Shown here in pieces: positions 7,805 through 16,226 of a stretch of DNA of 61,489 nt (position 1 is the first letter of the stretch; every line of letters starts with the position of its first letter). The notes beneath the pieces are model-generated. The model saw only the letters and a program-made list of their open reading frames with translations, did not search any database and was not told the DNA's origin. Source of the DNA: an uncultured Prevotellaceae bacterium (GTDB lineage: Bacteria > Bacteroidota > Bacteroidia > Bacteroidales > Bacteroidaceae); NCBI GenBank assembly GCA_900318795.1, contig ONLU01000007.1, positions 1 to 61,489 on the forward strand, read 5' to 3'. The translations under genes and the position numbers were made by a program.

Positions 7805-9469
7805 ATGTGTGGAATAGTAGCAATCCTAAACGTCAAGGAACAGACAGCAGAACTGCGTCAGAAGGCCTTGAAGATGAGTCAGAAAATCCGCCACCGCGGT
7901 CCAGATTGGAGTGGTATATACTGCGGCGGGAGTGCCATCCTCGCCCATGAGCGACTGAGCATCGTCGACCCCGAGAGCGGCGGACAGCCCCTCTATGCGC
8001 CCGACAAGAAACAGGTGCTGGCCGTCAATGGCGAAATCTATAACCACCAGGAAATCCGTCGCCGCTATGCCGGACAGTACGACTTCCAGACGGGCAGCGA
8101 CTGCGAGGTCATCCTGGCACTCTATCGCGACAAGGGCATCGGCTTTCTCGAAGAGCTCAGCGGCATCTTTGCCTTTGTGCTCTACGACGAAGAACGCGAC
8201 GAGTTCCTCATAGCCCGCGACCCCATCGGCGTCATACCGCTCTACATCGGTTACGACAGCGACGGCACCGTCTATGTGGCATCAGAACTGAAAGCACTCG
8301 AAGGCCAGTGCGAACGCTATGAGCCCTTCCTGCCCGGACACTACTACTGGAGCGGCGAGGTCTCGATGCAGCGCTACTACCAACGTGACTGGATGGAGTA
8401 TGACAAAGTGAAGGACAACCCGGCCAGCGTCGAGGCCATACACGATGCGCTGGAGGATGCCGTCAAGCGTCAGCTGATGTCTGATGTGCCCTACGGAGTA
8501 TTGCTCTCCGGCGGACTCGACTCCTCCGTCATCTCTGCCATTGCCCAGAAATTCTCCGAGCACCGCATTGAGGACGACAGCAAGAGCAAAGCCTACTGGC
8601 CCCGTCTGCACTCCTTCGCCGTGGGACTGAAGGGTGCTCCCGACCTGGACAAGGCACGACTGGTGGCAGACCACATAGGCACCGTACACCACGAGATCAA
8701 CTACACCATCCAAGAAGGGCTTGACGCCATACGTGACGTCATCTACTATATCGAGACCTACGACGTCACGACTGTCCGTGCCTCAACACCCATGTACCTG
8801 CTGGCTCGCGTCATCAAGTCGATGGGCATCAAGATGGTGCTCTCGGGCGAAGGTGCCGACGAAATATTCGGCGGCTACCTGTACTTCCACAAGGCTCCGT
8901 CTGCCAAGGACTTCCACGAGGAGACCGTCCGCAAGCTCTCCAAGCTCCACCTCTACGACTGTCTGCGTGCCAACAAGAGCCTGTCGGCCTGGGGCGTTGA
9001 GGGGCGCGTGCCTTTCCTCGACAAGGAGTTTCTGGATGTCGCCATGCGCACCAATCCCGAGGCGAAGATGTGTCCCGGGACAACCATCGAGAAGAAGATA
9101 GTCCGCGAAGCCTTTGCCGACCTGCTGCCCGAGGCTGTGGCTTGGCGACAGAAGGAGCAGTTCTCGGATGGTGTCGGCTATTCATGGATTGACACCCTCA
9201 AGGCCGTAACGACGGCAGCGGTTTCCGACGAGCAGATGGCTCACGCCGCAGAGCGCTTCCCCATCAATCCGCCCAAGAACAAGGAGGAGTACTACTACCG
9301 CAGCATCTTCGCTGAGCACTTCCCCAGCGACTCTGCCGCCCGCAGCGTACCCTCGGAGGCCAGCGTAGCCTGCTCTACCGCCATTGCCCTCGAGTGGGAT
9401 GCCGCCTTCCGCAACATGAACGACCCCTCTGGCCGTGCCGTCAAAGGCGTCCATGAAATGGCGTATTAG
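7805..9469 (+). CDS. asnB: asparagine synthetase B (glutamine-hydrolysing)
   Basis: Makes asparagine from aspartate, ATP and glutamine in the cytosol. The 554-residue protein starts MCGIVAILNV, so Cys2 becomes the N-terminal nucleophile after Met removal. The start at 7805 is therefore firm. RHRGPDWSG and the C-terminal synthetase P-loop LLSGGLDSS (about residue 236) are intact, as is the GEGADEIFGGYLYF motif. Length matches E. coli AsnB. Only 6 nt separate it from the PurF-type gene, so translation is probably coupled. It is the third consecutive glutamine amidotransferase gene. Confidence 0.96.
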   Translation: MCGIVAILNVKEQTAELRQKALKMSQKIRHRGPDWSGIYCGGSAILAHERLSIVDPESGGQPLYAPDKKQVLAVNGEIYNHQEIRRRYAGQYDFQTGSDCEVILALYRDKGIGFLEELSGIFAFVLYDEERDEFLIARDPIGVIPLYIGYDSDGTVYVASELKALEGQCERYEPFLPGHYYWSGEVSMQRYYQRDWMEYDKVKDNPASVEAIHDALEDAVKRQLMSDVPYGVLLSGGLDSSVISAIAQKFSEHRIEDDSKSKAYWPRLHSFAVGLKGAPDLDKARLVADHIGTVHHEINYTIQEGLDAIRDVIYYIETYDVTTVRASTPMYLLARVIKSMGIKMVLSGEGADEIFGGYLYFHKAPSAKDFHEETVRKLSKLHLYDCLRANKSLSAWGVEGRVPFLDKEFLDVAMRTNPEAKMCPGTTIEKKIVREAFADLLPEAVAWRQKEQFSDGVGYSWIDTLKAVTTAAVSDEQMAHAAERFPINPPKNKEEYYYRSIFAEHFPSDSAARSVPSEASVACSTAIALEWDAAFRNMNDPSGRAVKGVHEMAY

Positions 9470-9528
9470 CAATTAAGCGACAAAATACTGATGACATTTT
9501 GGCTGTTCATACATCTTTAGTATAAAAA

Positions 9529-9540
9529 AAGTATATACTT
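9529..9540. promoter_or_regulatory. 12-bp palindrome ahead of the sugar operon
   Basis: AAGTATATACTT is a perfect palindrome ending 7 nt before the transketolase ATG, with a further half site AGTATA at 9519-9524. Its position fits an operator or an RNA hairpin over the ribosome entry region. No canonical TAnnTTTG box was found in the 78-nt gap after asnB. Confidence 0.3.
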
Positions 9541-9547
9541 AAAGACT

Positions 9548-10381
9548 ATGAACACAAAAGAATTGGAACTGTTGGCGGAGAAAAACCGCAAACGGTTGGT
9601 GGAGGTGGTGTATGCCGCCAAAGCGGGTCACATTGGTGGCGACCTGTCGTGCCTGAACGTGATGACGGCACTGTATTTTGACGTGATGAACAATATAGAC
9701 CCTGCGCAGCCCAAGGCTCCACAGCGCGACCGCTTCGTGCTGTCGAAAGGCCACTGCGTGGAGGCCCTGTATGTGACGCTCGAGGCGAAAGGATTCCTGA
9801 AACCCGAAGTGCTGGACACCCTGGGCAAGTTTGGCTCCATCCTGAGCGGACACCCCACCATTGAGGTTCCAGGCATCGAGGTGAACAGCGGTGCACTGGG
9901 ACACGGACTGCCCATCGGTGTAGGCATGGCTATTGCCGCCAAGATGGACAAGCAGCCGTGGCGTACCTTCGTCATGATGGGCGACGGTGAACAGGGCGAG
10001 GGCTCCATCTACGAGGCTGCCATGGCTGGCGGCAAGTACAAGCTGGACAACCTGGTGGCTATCATAGACCGTAACCACCTGCAGATCAGCGGTGACACGG
10101 AGGACGTGATGCCCATCGACTCCATCAAGGAGCGCTGGAGCGCCTTCGGCTGGGATGTCATCGAGATGAACGGCGACTCCATGGAAGACATCGTGAAGAC
10201 TTTCCACAGCATTGACTACACGAACCAGAAACCACACCTGCTGGTGTCGAATACCACCAAGGGCCGTGGCGTGAGCTTCATGGAAGGCATTGCCAAGTGG
10301 CACCACGGCGTGCTGAACGAGGAGCAGTGCCGTGACGCCGTGAAGGAGATAGAAGCAAGGATTGCATCCCTGTCAAAATAA
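9548..10381 (+). CDS. transketolase N-terminal subunit (split transketolase, candidate apulose-4-phosphate transketolase A)
   Basis: 277 residues covering the thiamine-diphosphate-binding half of transketolase. AAKAGHIGGDLSC, LSKGHCVEALYVTLEAKGF, GSLGHGLP-like SGALGHGLPIGVGMAI and MMGDGEQGEGSIYEA (GDG cofactor motif) are all present. The second half is a separate gene 35 nt downstream, so the active enzyme is expected to be a two-subunit complex. Split transketolases of this type act in several sugar pathways. Beside an FGGY kinase and a fucose-isomerase-fold enzyme, the set matches the published D-apiose pathway, in which a two-subunit transketolase uses apulose 4-phosphate. A general pentose-phosphate role or another branched or rare sugar is the alternative. 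Confidence 0.9.
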   Translation: MNTKELELLAEKNRKRLVEVVYAAKAGHIGGDLSCLNVMTALYFDVMNNIDPAQPKAPQRDRFVLSKGHCVEALYVTLEAKGFLKPEVLDTLGKFGSILSGHPTIEVPGIEVNSGALGHGLPIGVGMAIAAKMDKQPWRTFVMMGDGEQGEGSIYEAAMAGGKYKLDNLVAIIDRNHLQISGDTEDVMPIDSIKERWSAFGWDVIEMNGDSMEDIVKTFHSIDYTNQKPHLLVSNTTKGRGVSFMEGIAKWHHGVLNEEQCRDAVKEIEARIASLSK

Positions 10382-10416
10382 AGAACCATCTGAATAACAA
10401 AATATCCCAAAGAACT

Positions 10417-11340
10417 ATGATAGCTTGTAGAAAACAATTTACCGACACGTTGCTGGAACTGGCACGTGAGGACAAAGATATCGTTGCCGTAACCACCGAT
10501 GCACGCGGTTCGGTGACACTGGGCGACTATGCTGCTGCCTTGCCCGAGCAGTTTGTGGAGTGCGGCATTGCCGAACAGGATGCCGTAGGTATCTCGGCAG
10601 GACTGGCACACTCTGGCAAGAAAGTGTTCTGCTGTGGACCTGCCTGCTTCTATGTGGCACGAAGCCTGGAGCAGGTCAAGGTAGACCTGGCCTACTCGGA
10701 GAATCCCGTCACCATTCTGGGTGTCTCGGGCGGTGTGGCCTATGGCGCCCTGGGTGCCACCCACCACTCGCTGCACGACATTGCCGTGCTGCGCACCTTC
10801 CCGGGCATGACGGTCTGTCTGCCCTCCGACTGGCGCGTGACCAAGAAGCTGGTGAAGTTTCTGGTCAACTACGACAAGCCGTGCTATGTACGCGTGGGAC
10901 GTGCTGCCGTGCCCGATGTCTACGCCGACGACAACTTCCAGTTCGAGGTGGGCAAGGCCATCCAGATACAAGACGGCAAGGACGTCACCATCGTGGCTAC
11001 GGGCGAGACCGTCTACCATGCCTGGCAGGCTGGACTGAAGCTGAAGGAACAGGGCATCGCAGCCCGCGTGCTGGACATGTCGTGGATCAAGCCCTTCGAC
11101 ACGGAGGCTATCCTGAAGGCTGCCCGCGAGACTGGACGCATCGTCACCGTCGAGGAGCACTCGCAGTTTGGCGGACTGGGTGCCATGGTCTGCGAGACCA
11201 TCAGCGAGCAACCCGTACCTGTTCGCATCCTGGGCATTCCCGACGAAAACGTCGTCCATGGTACCAATGCAGAGATTTTCCACCACTACGGGCTCGATGC
11301 AGAAGGCATTGTCAAAGCCACAATCGACTTCATCAGGTAA
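10417..11340 (+). CDS. transketolase C-terminal subunit (candidate apulose-4-phosphate transketolase B)
   Basis: 307 residues covering the pyrimidine-binding and C-terminal domains of transketolase. FVECGIAEQDAVGISAGLAH contains the catalytic Glu that activates thiamine diphosphate. GGVAYGALGATHHSLHDIAV carries the substrate-binding His pair, and VDEEHS-like TVEEHSQFGGLGA lies near the end. Length fits stand-alone C-terminal subunits (about 310). It pairs with the N-terminal subunit upstream, and the kinase ATG begins 3 nt after this stop, so the genes are tightly coupled. Substrate specificity cannot be read from sequence; context suggests apulose 4-phosphate or a related ketose phosphate. 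Confidence 0.9.
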   Translation: MIACRKQFTDTLLELAREDKDIVAVTTDARGSVTLGDYAAALPEQFVECGIAEQDAVGISAGLAHSGKKVFCCGPACFYVARSLEQVKVDLAYSENPVTILGVSGGVAYGALGATHHSLHDIAVLRTFPGMTVCLPSDWRVTKKLVKFLVNYDKPCYVRVGRAAVPDVYADDNFQFEVGKAIQIQDGKDVTIVATGETVYHAWQAGLKLKEQGIAARVLDMSWIKPFDTEAILKAARETGRIVTVEEHSQFGGLGAMVCETISEQPVPVRILGIPDENVVHGTNAEIFHHYGLDAEGIVKATIDFIR

Positions 11341-11343
11341 GGT

Positions 11344-12828
11344 ATGGCACAACGTATCATTGCAATAGACCAGAGTACATCGTCGACGAAGGCACTGCTG
11401 TTTGACGAGCAGTGCAAGATGCTGGCTCGCACCAACGTAGACCACAAGCAGTACTACCCCCAGACCGGCTGGGTGGAGCACGATGCCGAGGAGATCTACT
11501 CCAACATGATAGAGGCCATCCGCCAACTGATAGAGGTAAGTGGTGGGCAGGATTCGCAGTGTCAATACTCGCTGGCTATCACCAACCAGCGCGAGACCGC
11601 CGTGGTATGGAACAAGAACACGGGCAAGCCCATAGCCCATGCCGTGGTATGGCAGGACACCCGAGGTGCTGAGTGCTGCCGTGAGCTGCGCTCGCTGGGC
11701 TATGCCAAGCGGGTGTTCGACAAGAGCGGACTGCTCATAGACCCCAACTTCTCCGCATCGGGCATCAAGTGGCTGCTCGACAACATGGAGGGTGCCCGGG
11801 AGCAAGCCCAGGACGGCGAACTGCTGATGGGCACCATCGAAACGTGGCTCATCTGGAAACTGACAGGAGGACAGGTTCATGCCACCGACTATACCAACGC
11901 CTCGCGCACCATGCTGTTCAACATACACACCATGCAGTGGGACGACGACTTGCTGCAGCTGTTCAACATACCGCGCACGATGATGCCCGAGCTCAAGCCC
12001 TGCGATGCCATCTATGGCGAGACCACCTGCGAGGGACTGTTCACCAGCCCCATACAGATTGCCGGTATACTGGGTGACTCGCACGGTGCACTGGTAGGGC
12101 AGATGTGCTTCCAGCCCGGATCAGGAAAGGTGACCTACGGTACGGGCAGCAGCGTCATGGTGAACATCGGCGAGAAGCCCCTGTCGGCTCCTGCCGGACT
12201 GGTGACCAGCGTAGGATTCTCAGCCTTCGGCAAGACCTACTTCGGCTACGAGGGCAACATCTACAGCACGGGAGCCACCCTGAAGTGGATTTGCGACCAG
12301 TTGCAACTGGTGGGCAAGCCCTCGGAGATGGAGGCCCTGGCTACCAGTGTTCCTGACAACGGCGGTGTCTACATCGTTCCGGCCTTCTCAGGTCTGGGGG
12401 CCCCCTGGTGGAAGAGCGACGTGAAAGGCGGCATACTCGGGCTGACCTTTGCTACGACCAAGGCGCACTTCCTGCGTGCTGCACTGGAGTCTATCGCTTA
12501 CCAGATCAGAGACCTCATCAACGTCATGGCTCGTGCCACAGGAGGACGCCTGAGCGAAATCTGTGCCGACGGAGGACCGACAAAGAACCAGTTCCTGATG
12601 CAGTTCCAGGCAGACATGCTGGACACTCCCGTGGTCTGCACCGAGGTGGACGATGCCTCTGCCCTGGGAGCCGTCATCATGAACGGCTTTGCACGCGGAC
12701 TATGGAAGAGTTTCGACGAGGTGGTCGGTTTCCGTAAGGTCACGCAGGTCTATCAGCCACAGCCAGCGCCCGAGAAGGAGACGCTATACCAAGGCTGGCG
12801 CAATGCCGTGAACCAACTGATCAAGTAA
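11344..12828 (+). CDS. FGGY-family carbohydrate kinase (candidate apulose kinase)
   Basis: 494 residues with the FGGY kinase layout. IAIDQSTSSTKALLF is the N-terminal phosphate loop, AITNQRETAVVWNKNTG and AVVWQDTRGAECC resemble glycerol kinase, and GSGKVTYGTGSSVMVNIG and the late ADGGPTKNQFLMQFQADML form the second ATPase domain. Automatic annotation would call it glycerol kinase. However, no glycerol facilitator or GlpD-like gene is nearby, and it is locked in an operon with a split transketolase and an aldose isomerase-like enzyme. It therefore probably phosphorylates a ketose. D-apulose is my leading suggestion; xylulose or another pentulose is possible. It starts 3 nt after the preceding stop. 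Confidence 0.88.
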   Translation: MAQRIIAIDQSTSSTKALLFDEQCKMLARTNVDHKQYYPQTGWVEHDAEEIYSNMIEAIRQLIEVSGGQDSQCQYSLAITNQRETAVVWNKNTGKPIAHAVVWQDTRGAECCRELRSLGYAKRVFDKSGLLIDPNFSASGIKWLLDNMEGAREQAQDGELLMGTIETWLIWKLTGGQVHATDYTNASRTMLFNIHTMQWDDDLLQLFNIPRTMMPELKPCDAIYGETTCEGLFTSPIQIAGILGDSHGALVGQMCFQPGSGKVTYGTGSSVMVNIGEKPLSAPAGLVTSVGFSAFGKTYFGYEGNIYSTGATLKWICDQLQLVGKPSEMEALATSVPDNGGVYIVPAFSGLGAPWWKSDVKGGILGLTFATTKAHFLRAALESIAYQIRDLINVMARATGGRLSEICADGGPTKNQFLMQFQADMLDTPVVCTEVDDASALGAVIMNGFARGLWKSFDEVVGFRKVTQVYQPQPAPEKETLYQGWRNAVNQLIK

Positions 12829-12854
12829 AAATAAAAACTTAGAACTAAACAAAT

Positions 12855-14279
12855 ATGAAGAACGGAAAAACTTGTTTTGGCGTGATTATCGGAACACGCG
12901 CCTATTTTAATTCGGAACTGGCTAAGGACGTGCGCAAGCAGTTGCTGAAAACCCTTGACGAGGGCGGCTACGAGTATGTCATCCTGCCTGAGGACGCTAC
13001 GCCCACCGGCAGCAGCAGTATTGAGACCCGCGAGGACGGACTGAAGGTATCGAAGCAGTTCCGCGCCCACCGCGACGAGATTGACGGTATCATCGTTTCG
13101 CTGCCGAACTTCGGTTTTGAGATTGGCATCATCAATGCCATCAGCGATGCCGACCTGAACGTACCTGTCATGGTGCAGGCCTGCGACGACGAGAACGACA
13201 AGGTGGACCTGGACTCGCGCCGCGATGCCTTCTGCGGAAAGATATCGGTCTGCAACAACCTCTATCAGTATGGCATCCCCTTCACGGACACCACCTTGCA
13301 CACCTACTCCATCTACGACCCGTTGCTGAAGAAGGACATCGACAAGTTTGCTGCCATCTGCCGCGTGGTCAACGGACTGCGCCACTGCCGCCTGGGACAG
13401 ATTGGAACCCGCCCGCTGGGCTTCAACACCTGCCGTGCCTCGGAGAAACTGCTGCAGCGCTCAGGCATCACCGTCGTACCTGCCGATCTGAGTGAGATTT
13501 TGTATGCTGCACAGAAGATTAAGGATGATGACCCCAAATTCATCGAGATGTGCAATCGTACCTGCAACTATGCCAAGGTGCCCGACAACTACAAGGAAAA
13601 GCTGGGCTTGCAGGCTAAGTTCAGTGTAGCTGTCGAGAACTGGATAGAAGCCAACGACGTGCAGGCTGTTGCCATCCAGTGCTGGGACTCACTGGAGCAG
13701 AACTATGGTTGCGCACCGTGTGTCACCATGTCCATGCTCTCGGACAAACTGATTCCTGCCGCCTGCGAAACCGACCTCGCCGGTGCCGTGTCGATGTATG
13801 CCCTGACGCTGGCTTCTGGCAAGGCTTCTGCCCTGCTGGACTGGAACAACAACTTTGCCGAAGACCGCAACAAGTGCGTCTGCACCCACTGTGGCAACTA
13901 CGCCAAGTCGTTTGTGGGCAATGACGACCTGAAGCTGGGACCCCTCGGCGTGCTGGGGCGTACACTGGGTAAGATCAACACCTTTGGAGCCGTATATGCC
14001 AAGGTCAGCGAAGGTCCGTTCACCTTCTTCCGCATCTCGACCGACGACCCGAAGGGCTGTATCAAGGCCTATCTGGGTAAGGGACAGCTGACCAACGACC
14101 CATACGGCATGGACGGATGTATTGCCGTCACACAAGTGGACAACCTGCAGAAGCTGATGAAGTATATCTGCAAGAATGGCTTCGAGCACCATGTGGCTAT
14201 GTGCCGCACCGATGTCGTTGACATCCTGAACGAAGCCATCGAGACCTACCTCGGCTGGAACCTCTACGTCCACGAGTAG
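12855..14279 (+). CDS. L-fucose/L-arabinose-isomerase-fold enzyme (candidate apiose isomerase)
   Basis: 474 residues in the fucose isomerase superfamily, which interconverts aldoses and ketoses using Mn2+. Recognisable pieces are RQIGTRP-like RLGQIGTRPLGFNTCR, WDSLEQNYGCAPC, the ETDLAGAVSMYAL block (the usual acidic metal-ligand helix) and DWNNNFAEDRNKCVCTHCGN. It is shorter than L-fucose isomerase (about 590) and similar to the shorter paralogues whose substrates vary. It is the last gene of the transketolase-kinase operon, 26 nt after the kinase. As isomerase followed by kinase and transketolase is the order of steps in D-apiose breakdown, apiose to apulose is the proposed reaction. Substrate unproven. 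Confidence 0.85.
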   Translation: MKNGKTCFGVIIGTRAYFNSELAKDVRKQLLKTLDEGGYEYVILPEDATPTGSSSIETREDGLKVSKQFRAHRDEIDGIIVSLPNFGFEIGIINAISDADLNVPVMVQACDDENDKVDLDSRRDAFCGKISVCNNLYQYGIPFTDTTLHTYSIYDPLLKKDIDKFAAICRVVNGLRHCRLGQIGTRPLGFNTCRASEKLLQRSGITVVPADLSEILYAAQKIKDDDPKFIEMCNRTCNYAKVPDNYKEKLGLQAKFSVAVENWIEANDVQAVAIQCWDSLEQNYGCAPCVTMSMLSDKLIPAACETDLAGAVSMYALTLASGKASALLDWNNNFAEDRNKCVCTHCGNYAKSFVGNDDLKLGPLGVLGRTLGKINTFGAVYAKVSEGPFTFFRISTDDPKGCIKAYLGKGQLTNDPYGMDGCIAVTQVDNLQKLMKYICKNGFEHHVAMCRTDVVDILNEAIETYLGWNLYVHE

Positions 14280-14325
14280 GAAAAGCCCTAAAATGAGGGC
14301 GAAAGTGAATAAAAACACAAAAATA

Positions 14326-14357
14326 TTTGCAGGATTCAAGAATTCTTTGTAATTTTG
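14326..14357 (+). promoter_or_regulatory. promoter of rimP-nusA-infB
   Basis: TTTG (14326-14329), 20 nt, TAATTTTG (14350-14357). Transcription should start near 14364, leaving a leader of about 65 nt that contains the hairpin at 14371-14402. Confidence 0.75.
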
Positions 14358-14370
14358 CAGCCGTTCAGAG

Positions 14371-14409
14371 GAATGAGAGACTCCAACGCGAGCCTCTCAT
14401 TCTTGTTTT
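14371..14409 (+). terminator. intrinsic-terminator-like hairpin in the rimP leader (candidate attenuator)
   Basis: GAATGAGAG (14371-14379) pairs perfectly with CTCTCATTC (14394-14402), with a further 3-bp inner helix around a six-base loop. It is followed by TTGTTTTTT. It lies after the promoter and 26 nt before the rimP ATG, so it would stop transcription of the operon unless overridden. In E. coli the equivalent nusA operon is autoregulated, and an attenuator would serve the same end. Confidence 0.6.
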
Positions 14410-14428
14410 TTAATATTAAGTAACGTTT

Positions 14429-14902
14429 ATGATTGACAAGAACGTAGTGACAAAAGCTGTAGATGAGTGGTTGCAGAAGGGCGACTACTATCTCGTTGAC
14501 GTAGAAATGACCCCAGACGACCGCATCGTGATTGAGATTGACCACGCTGACGGTGTGTGGATTGAAGACTGTGCAGACCTAAGCCGCCACCTGCAGGAGA
14601 CCCTGGGCGAGGAACTGGGCGACTATGAACTGGAAGTAGGCTCGGCAGGTATCGGGCAGCCTTTCAAGGTAGCCCAGCAATACCGCAACCACATCGGCAA
14701 AGAGGTGGAAGTGCTGCAGAAGAACGGACAGAAGAAGCAAGGCATACTGAAAGAAGTCAGCGAGGACGGACAACAGTTTACCATCACAACCAAGGAGAAG
14801 CAACAGGTAGAGGGCAAGAAGCGCCCCGTCATGATGGATGTCGACAAGACATTCGACATCAATGACATCAAGTACTGCAAGTACCTGCTGGCATTTAAAT
14901 AA
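14429..14902 (+). CDS. rimP: ribosome maturation factor RimP
   Basis: Helps assemble the 30S ribosomal subunit. 157 residues, as usual for the family. The N-terminal alpha/beta domain carries VEMTPDDRIVIEIDHADGVW and the conserved CADLSRHLQETL and YELEVGSAGIGQPFK blocks. The C-terminal SH3-like domain follows, ending DINDIKYCKYLLAFK. It is the first gene of the conserved rimP-nusA-infB operon, 34 nt before nusA, and follows a terminator-like leader. Confidence 0.95.
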   Translation: MIDKNVVTKAVDEWLQKGDYYLVDVEMTPDDRIVIEIDHADGVWIEDCADLSRHLQETLGEELGDYELEVGSAGIGQPFKVAQQYRNHIGKEVEVLQKNGQKKQGILKEVSEDGQQFTITTKEKQQVEGKKRPVMMDVDKTFDINDIKYCKYLLAFK

Positions 14903-14936
14903 AGGCAAGAAGAAAAAAATAAAAATAAACAGATAA

Positions 14937-16196
14937 ATGGCAACAACACAAAAGGGGAAAGGCTCCTCTATGATAGAGACCTTTCAGGAATTCAAAGAAA
15001 CAAAGAACATTGACCGTACGACCTTGGTAAGTGTTCTGGAAGAGAGTTTCCGCAACGTCATCGCCAAGATGTTTGGCTCGGATGAGAACTTCGATGTCAT
15101 TGTAAACCCTGACAAGGGCGACTTCGAGATTCACCGCAACCGCATCGTGGTAGCTGACGGCGAGGTCAAGGACGAGAACAAGGAAATAGCCCTGAGCGAA
15201 GCCCAGAAGATTGAGCCCGACTACGAGGTGGGCGAGGAAGTGTCAGAGGAAGTGGAGTTCCAGAAGTTTGGACGCCGCGCCATCCTGAACCTGCGCCAGA
15301 CACTGGCCTCGAAGATTCTGGAACTGGAGCACGACTCCTTATATAATAAGTATAAGGACAAGGTGGGTCAGATTGTCAGTGGCGAGGTCTATCAGATGTG
15401 GAAGCGCGAAGTGCTGCTCATCGACGACGAGGGCAACGAGCTGCACCTGCCGAAGCAGGAGCAGATTCCCGCAGACAGCTACCATAAGGGCGAGACCGTT
15501 CGCGCCATCGTCAAGGAGGTACAGAACGAGAACAACAACCCCCGCATCATCCTGTCACGCACCAGTCCTCAGTTCCTGGAGCGCCTGCTGGAGGCTGAAG
15601 TACCTGAGATTCAGGACGGCCTCATCACCATTCGCCGCATAGCCCGTATGCCAGGTGAGCGCGCCAAGGTGGCTGTCGAGAGCTACGACGACCGCATTGA
15701 CCCCGTAGGAGCCTGCGTAGGTGTGAAGGGTAGCCGCGTGCACGGCATTGTACGTGAGATGTGCAACGAGAACATTGATGTCATCAACTATTCGAGCAAC
15801 ACCCAGCTCTTCATCCAGCGTGCCCTGTCGCCTGCCAAGGTCAGCAGCATCACGCTGAACCCCGAGGAGCACAAGGCAGAGGTCTATCTGCAGCCTGAGG
15901 AAGTCTCCCTGGCTATCGGTAAGGGCGGCCTGAACATCAAACTGGCCTCCATGTTGACCGAATACACCATTGACGTATTCCGCGTAGTCAATGAAAACGA
16001 AGCCGACGAGGATATCTACCTCGACGAGTTTGCCGACGAGATTGACCAGTGGATTATCGACTCTATCAAAGCCATTGGACTGGACACTGCCAAGTCAGTA
16101 CTGAACGCTCCACGTGAAATGCTCATAGAAAAGGCTGACCTCGAGGAAGAGACGGTAGATCACGTTCTTGAGGTTCTCCGTGCTGAGTTTGAGTAA
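14937..16196 (+). CDS. nusA: transcription termination/antitermination factor NusA
   Basis: Binds RNA polymerase and nascent RNA, modulating pausing, termination and antitermination. 419 residues. The N-terminal polymerase-binding domain includes FKETKNIDRTTLVSVLEESF. An S1 domain (about 130-200, VGQIVSGEVYQMWKREV) follows, then two KH domains with the VGACVGVKGSRVHGIV and LSLAIGKGGLNIKLA-type GxxG loops (here VSLAIGKGGLNIKLA). The C-terminus is a short acidic tail, without the two extra repeats of E. coli NusA, as in other Bacteroidota. It could act on the terminator-like hairpin in its own operon leader. Confidence 0.96.
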   Translation: MATTQKGKGSSMIETFQEFKETKNIDRTTLVSVLEESFRNVIAKMFGSDENFDVIVNPDKGDFEIHRNRIVVADGEVKDENKEIALSEAQKIEPDYEVGEEVSEEVEFQKFGRRAILNLRQTLASKILELEHDSLYNKYKDKVGQIVSGEVYQMWKREVLLIDDEGNELHLPKQEQIPADSYHKGETVRAIVKEVQNENNNPRIILSRTSPQFLERLLEAEVPEIQDGLITIRRIARMPGERAKVAVESYDDRIDPVGACVGVKGSRVHGIVREMCNENIDVINYSSNTQLFIQRALSPAKVSSITLNPEEHKAEVYLQPEEVSLAIGKGGLNIKLASMLTEYTIDVFRVVNENEADEDIYLDEFADEIDQWIIDSIKAIGLDTAKSVLNAPREMLIEKADLEEETVDHVLEVLRAEFE

Positions 16197-16226
16197 AAAC
16201 AAAAAGGAAAAGTAAAAAAGAAAAGA

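Noticed and set aside
10216-12084. 622-codon open frame on the minus strand opposite the transketolase and kinase genes
   Set aside because: It mirrors the codon bias of strongly supported plus-strand genes and has no motif, promoter or plausible start.
11344-12828. simple call of glycerol kinase
   Set aside because: Sequence is FGGY-type, but operon partners point to ketose phosphorylation; no glycerol uptake or oxidation gene is nearby.
14285-14300. plus-strand terminator GCCCT/AGGGC after the isomerase gene
   Set aside because: The stem is only 5 bp and no T-run follows on the plus strand; the T-run would be on the minus strand, where no gene ends.
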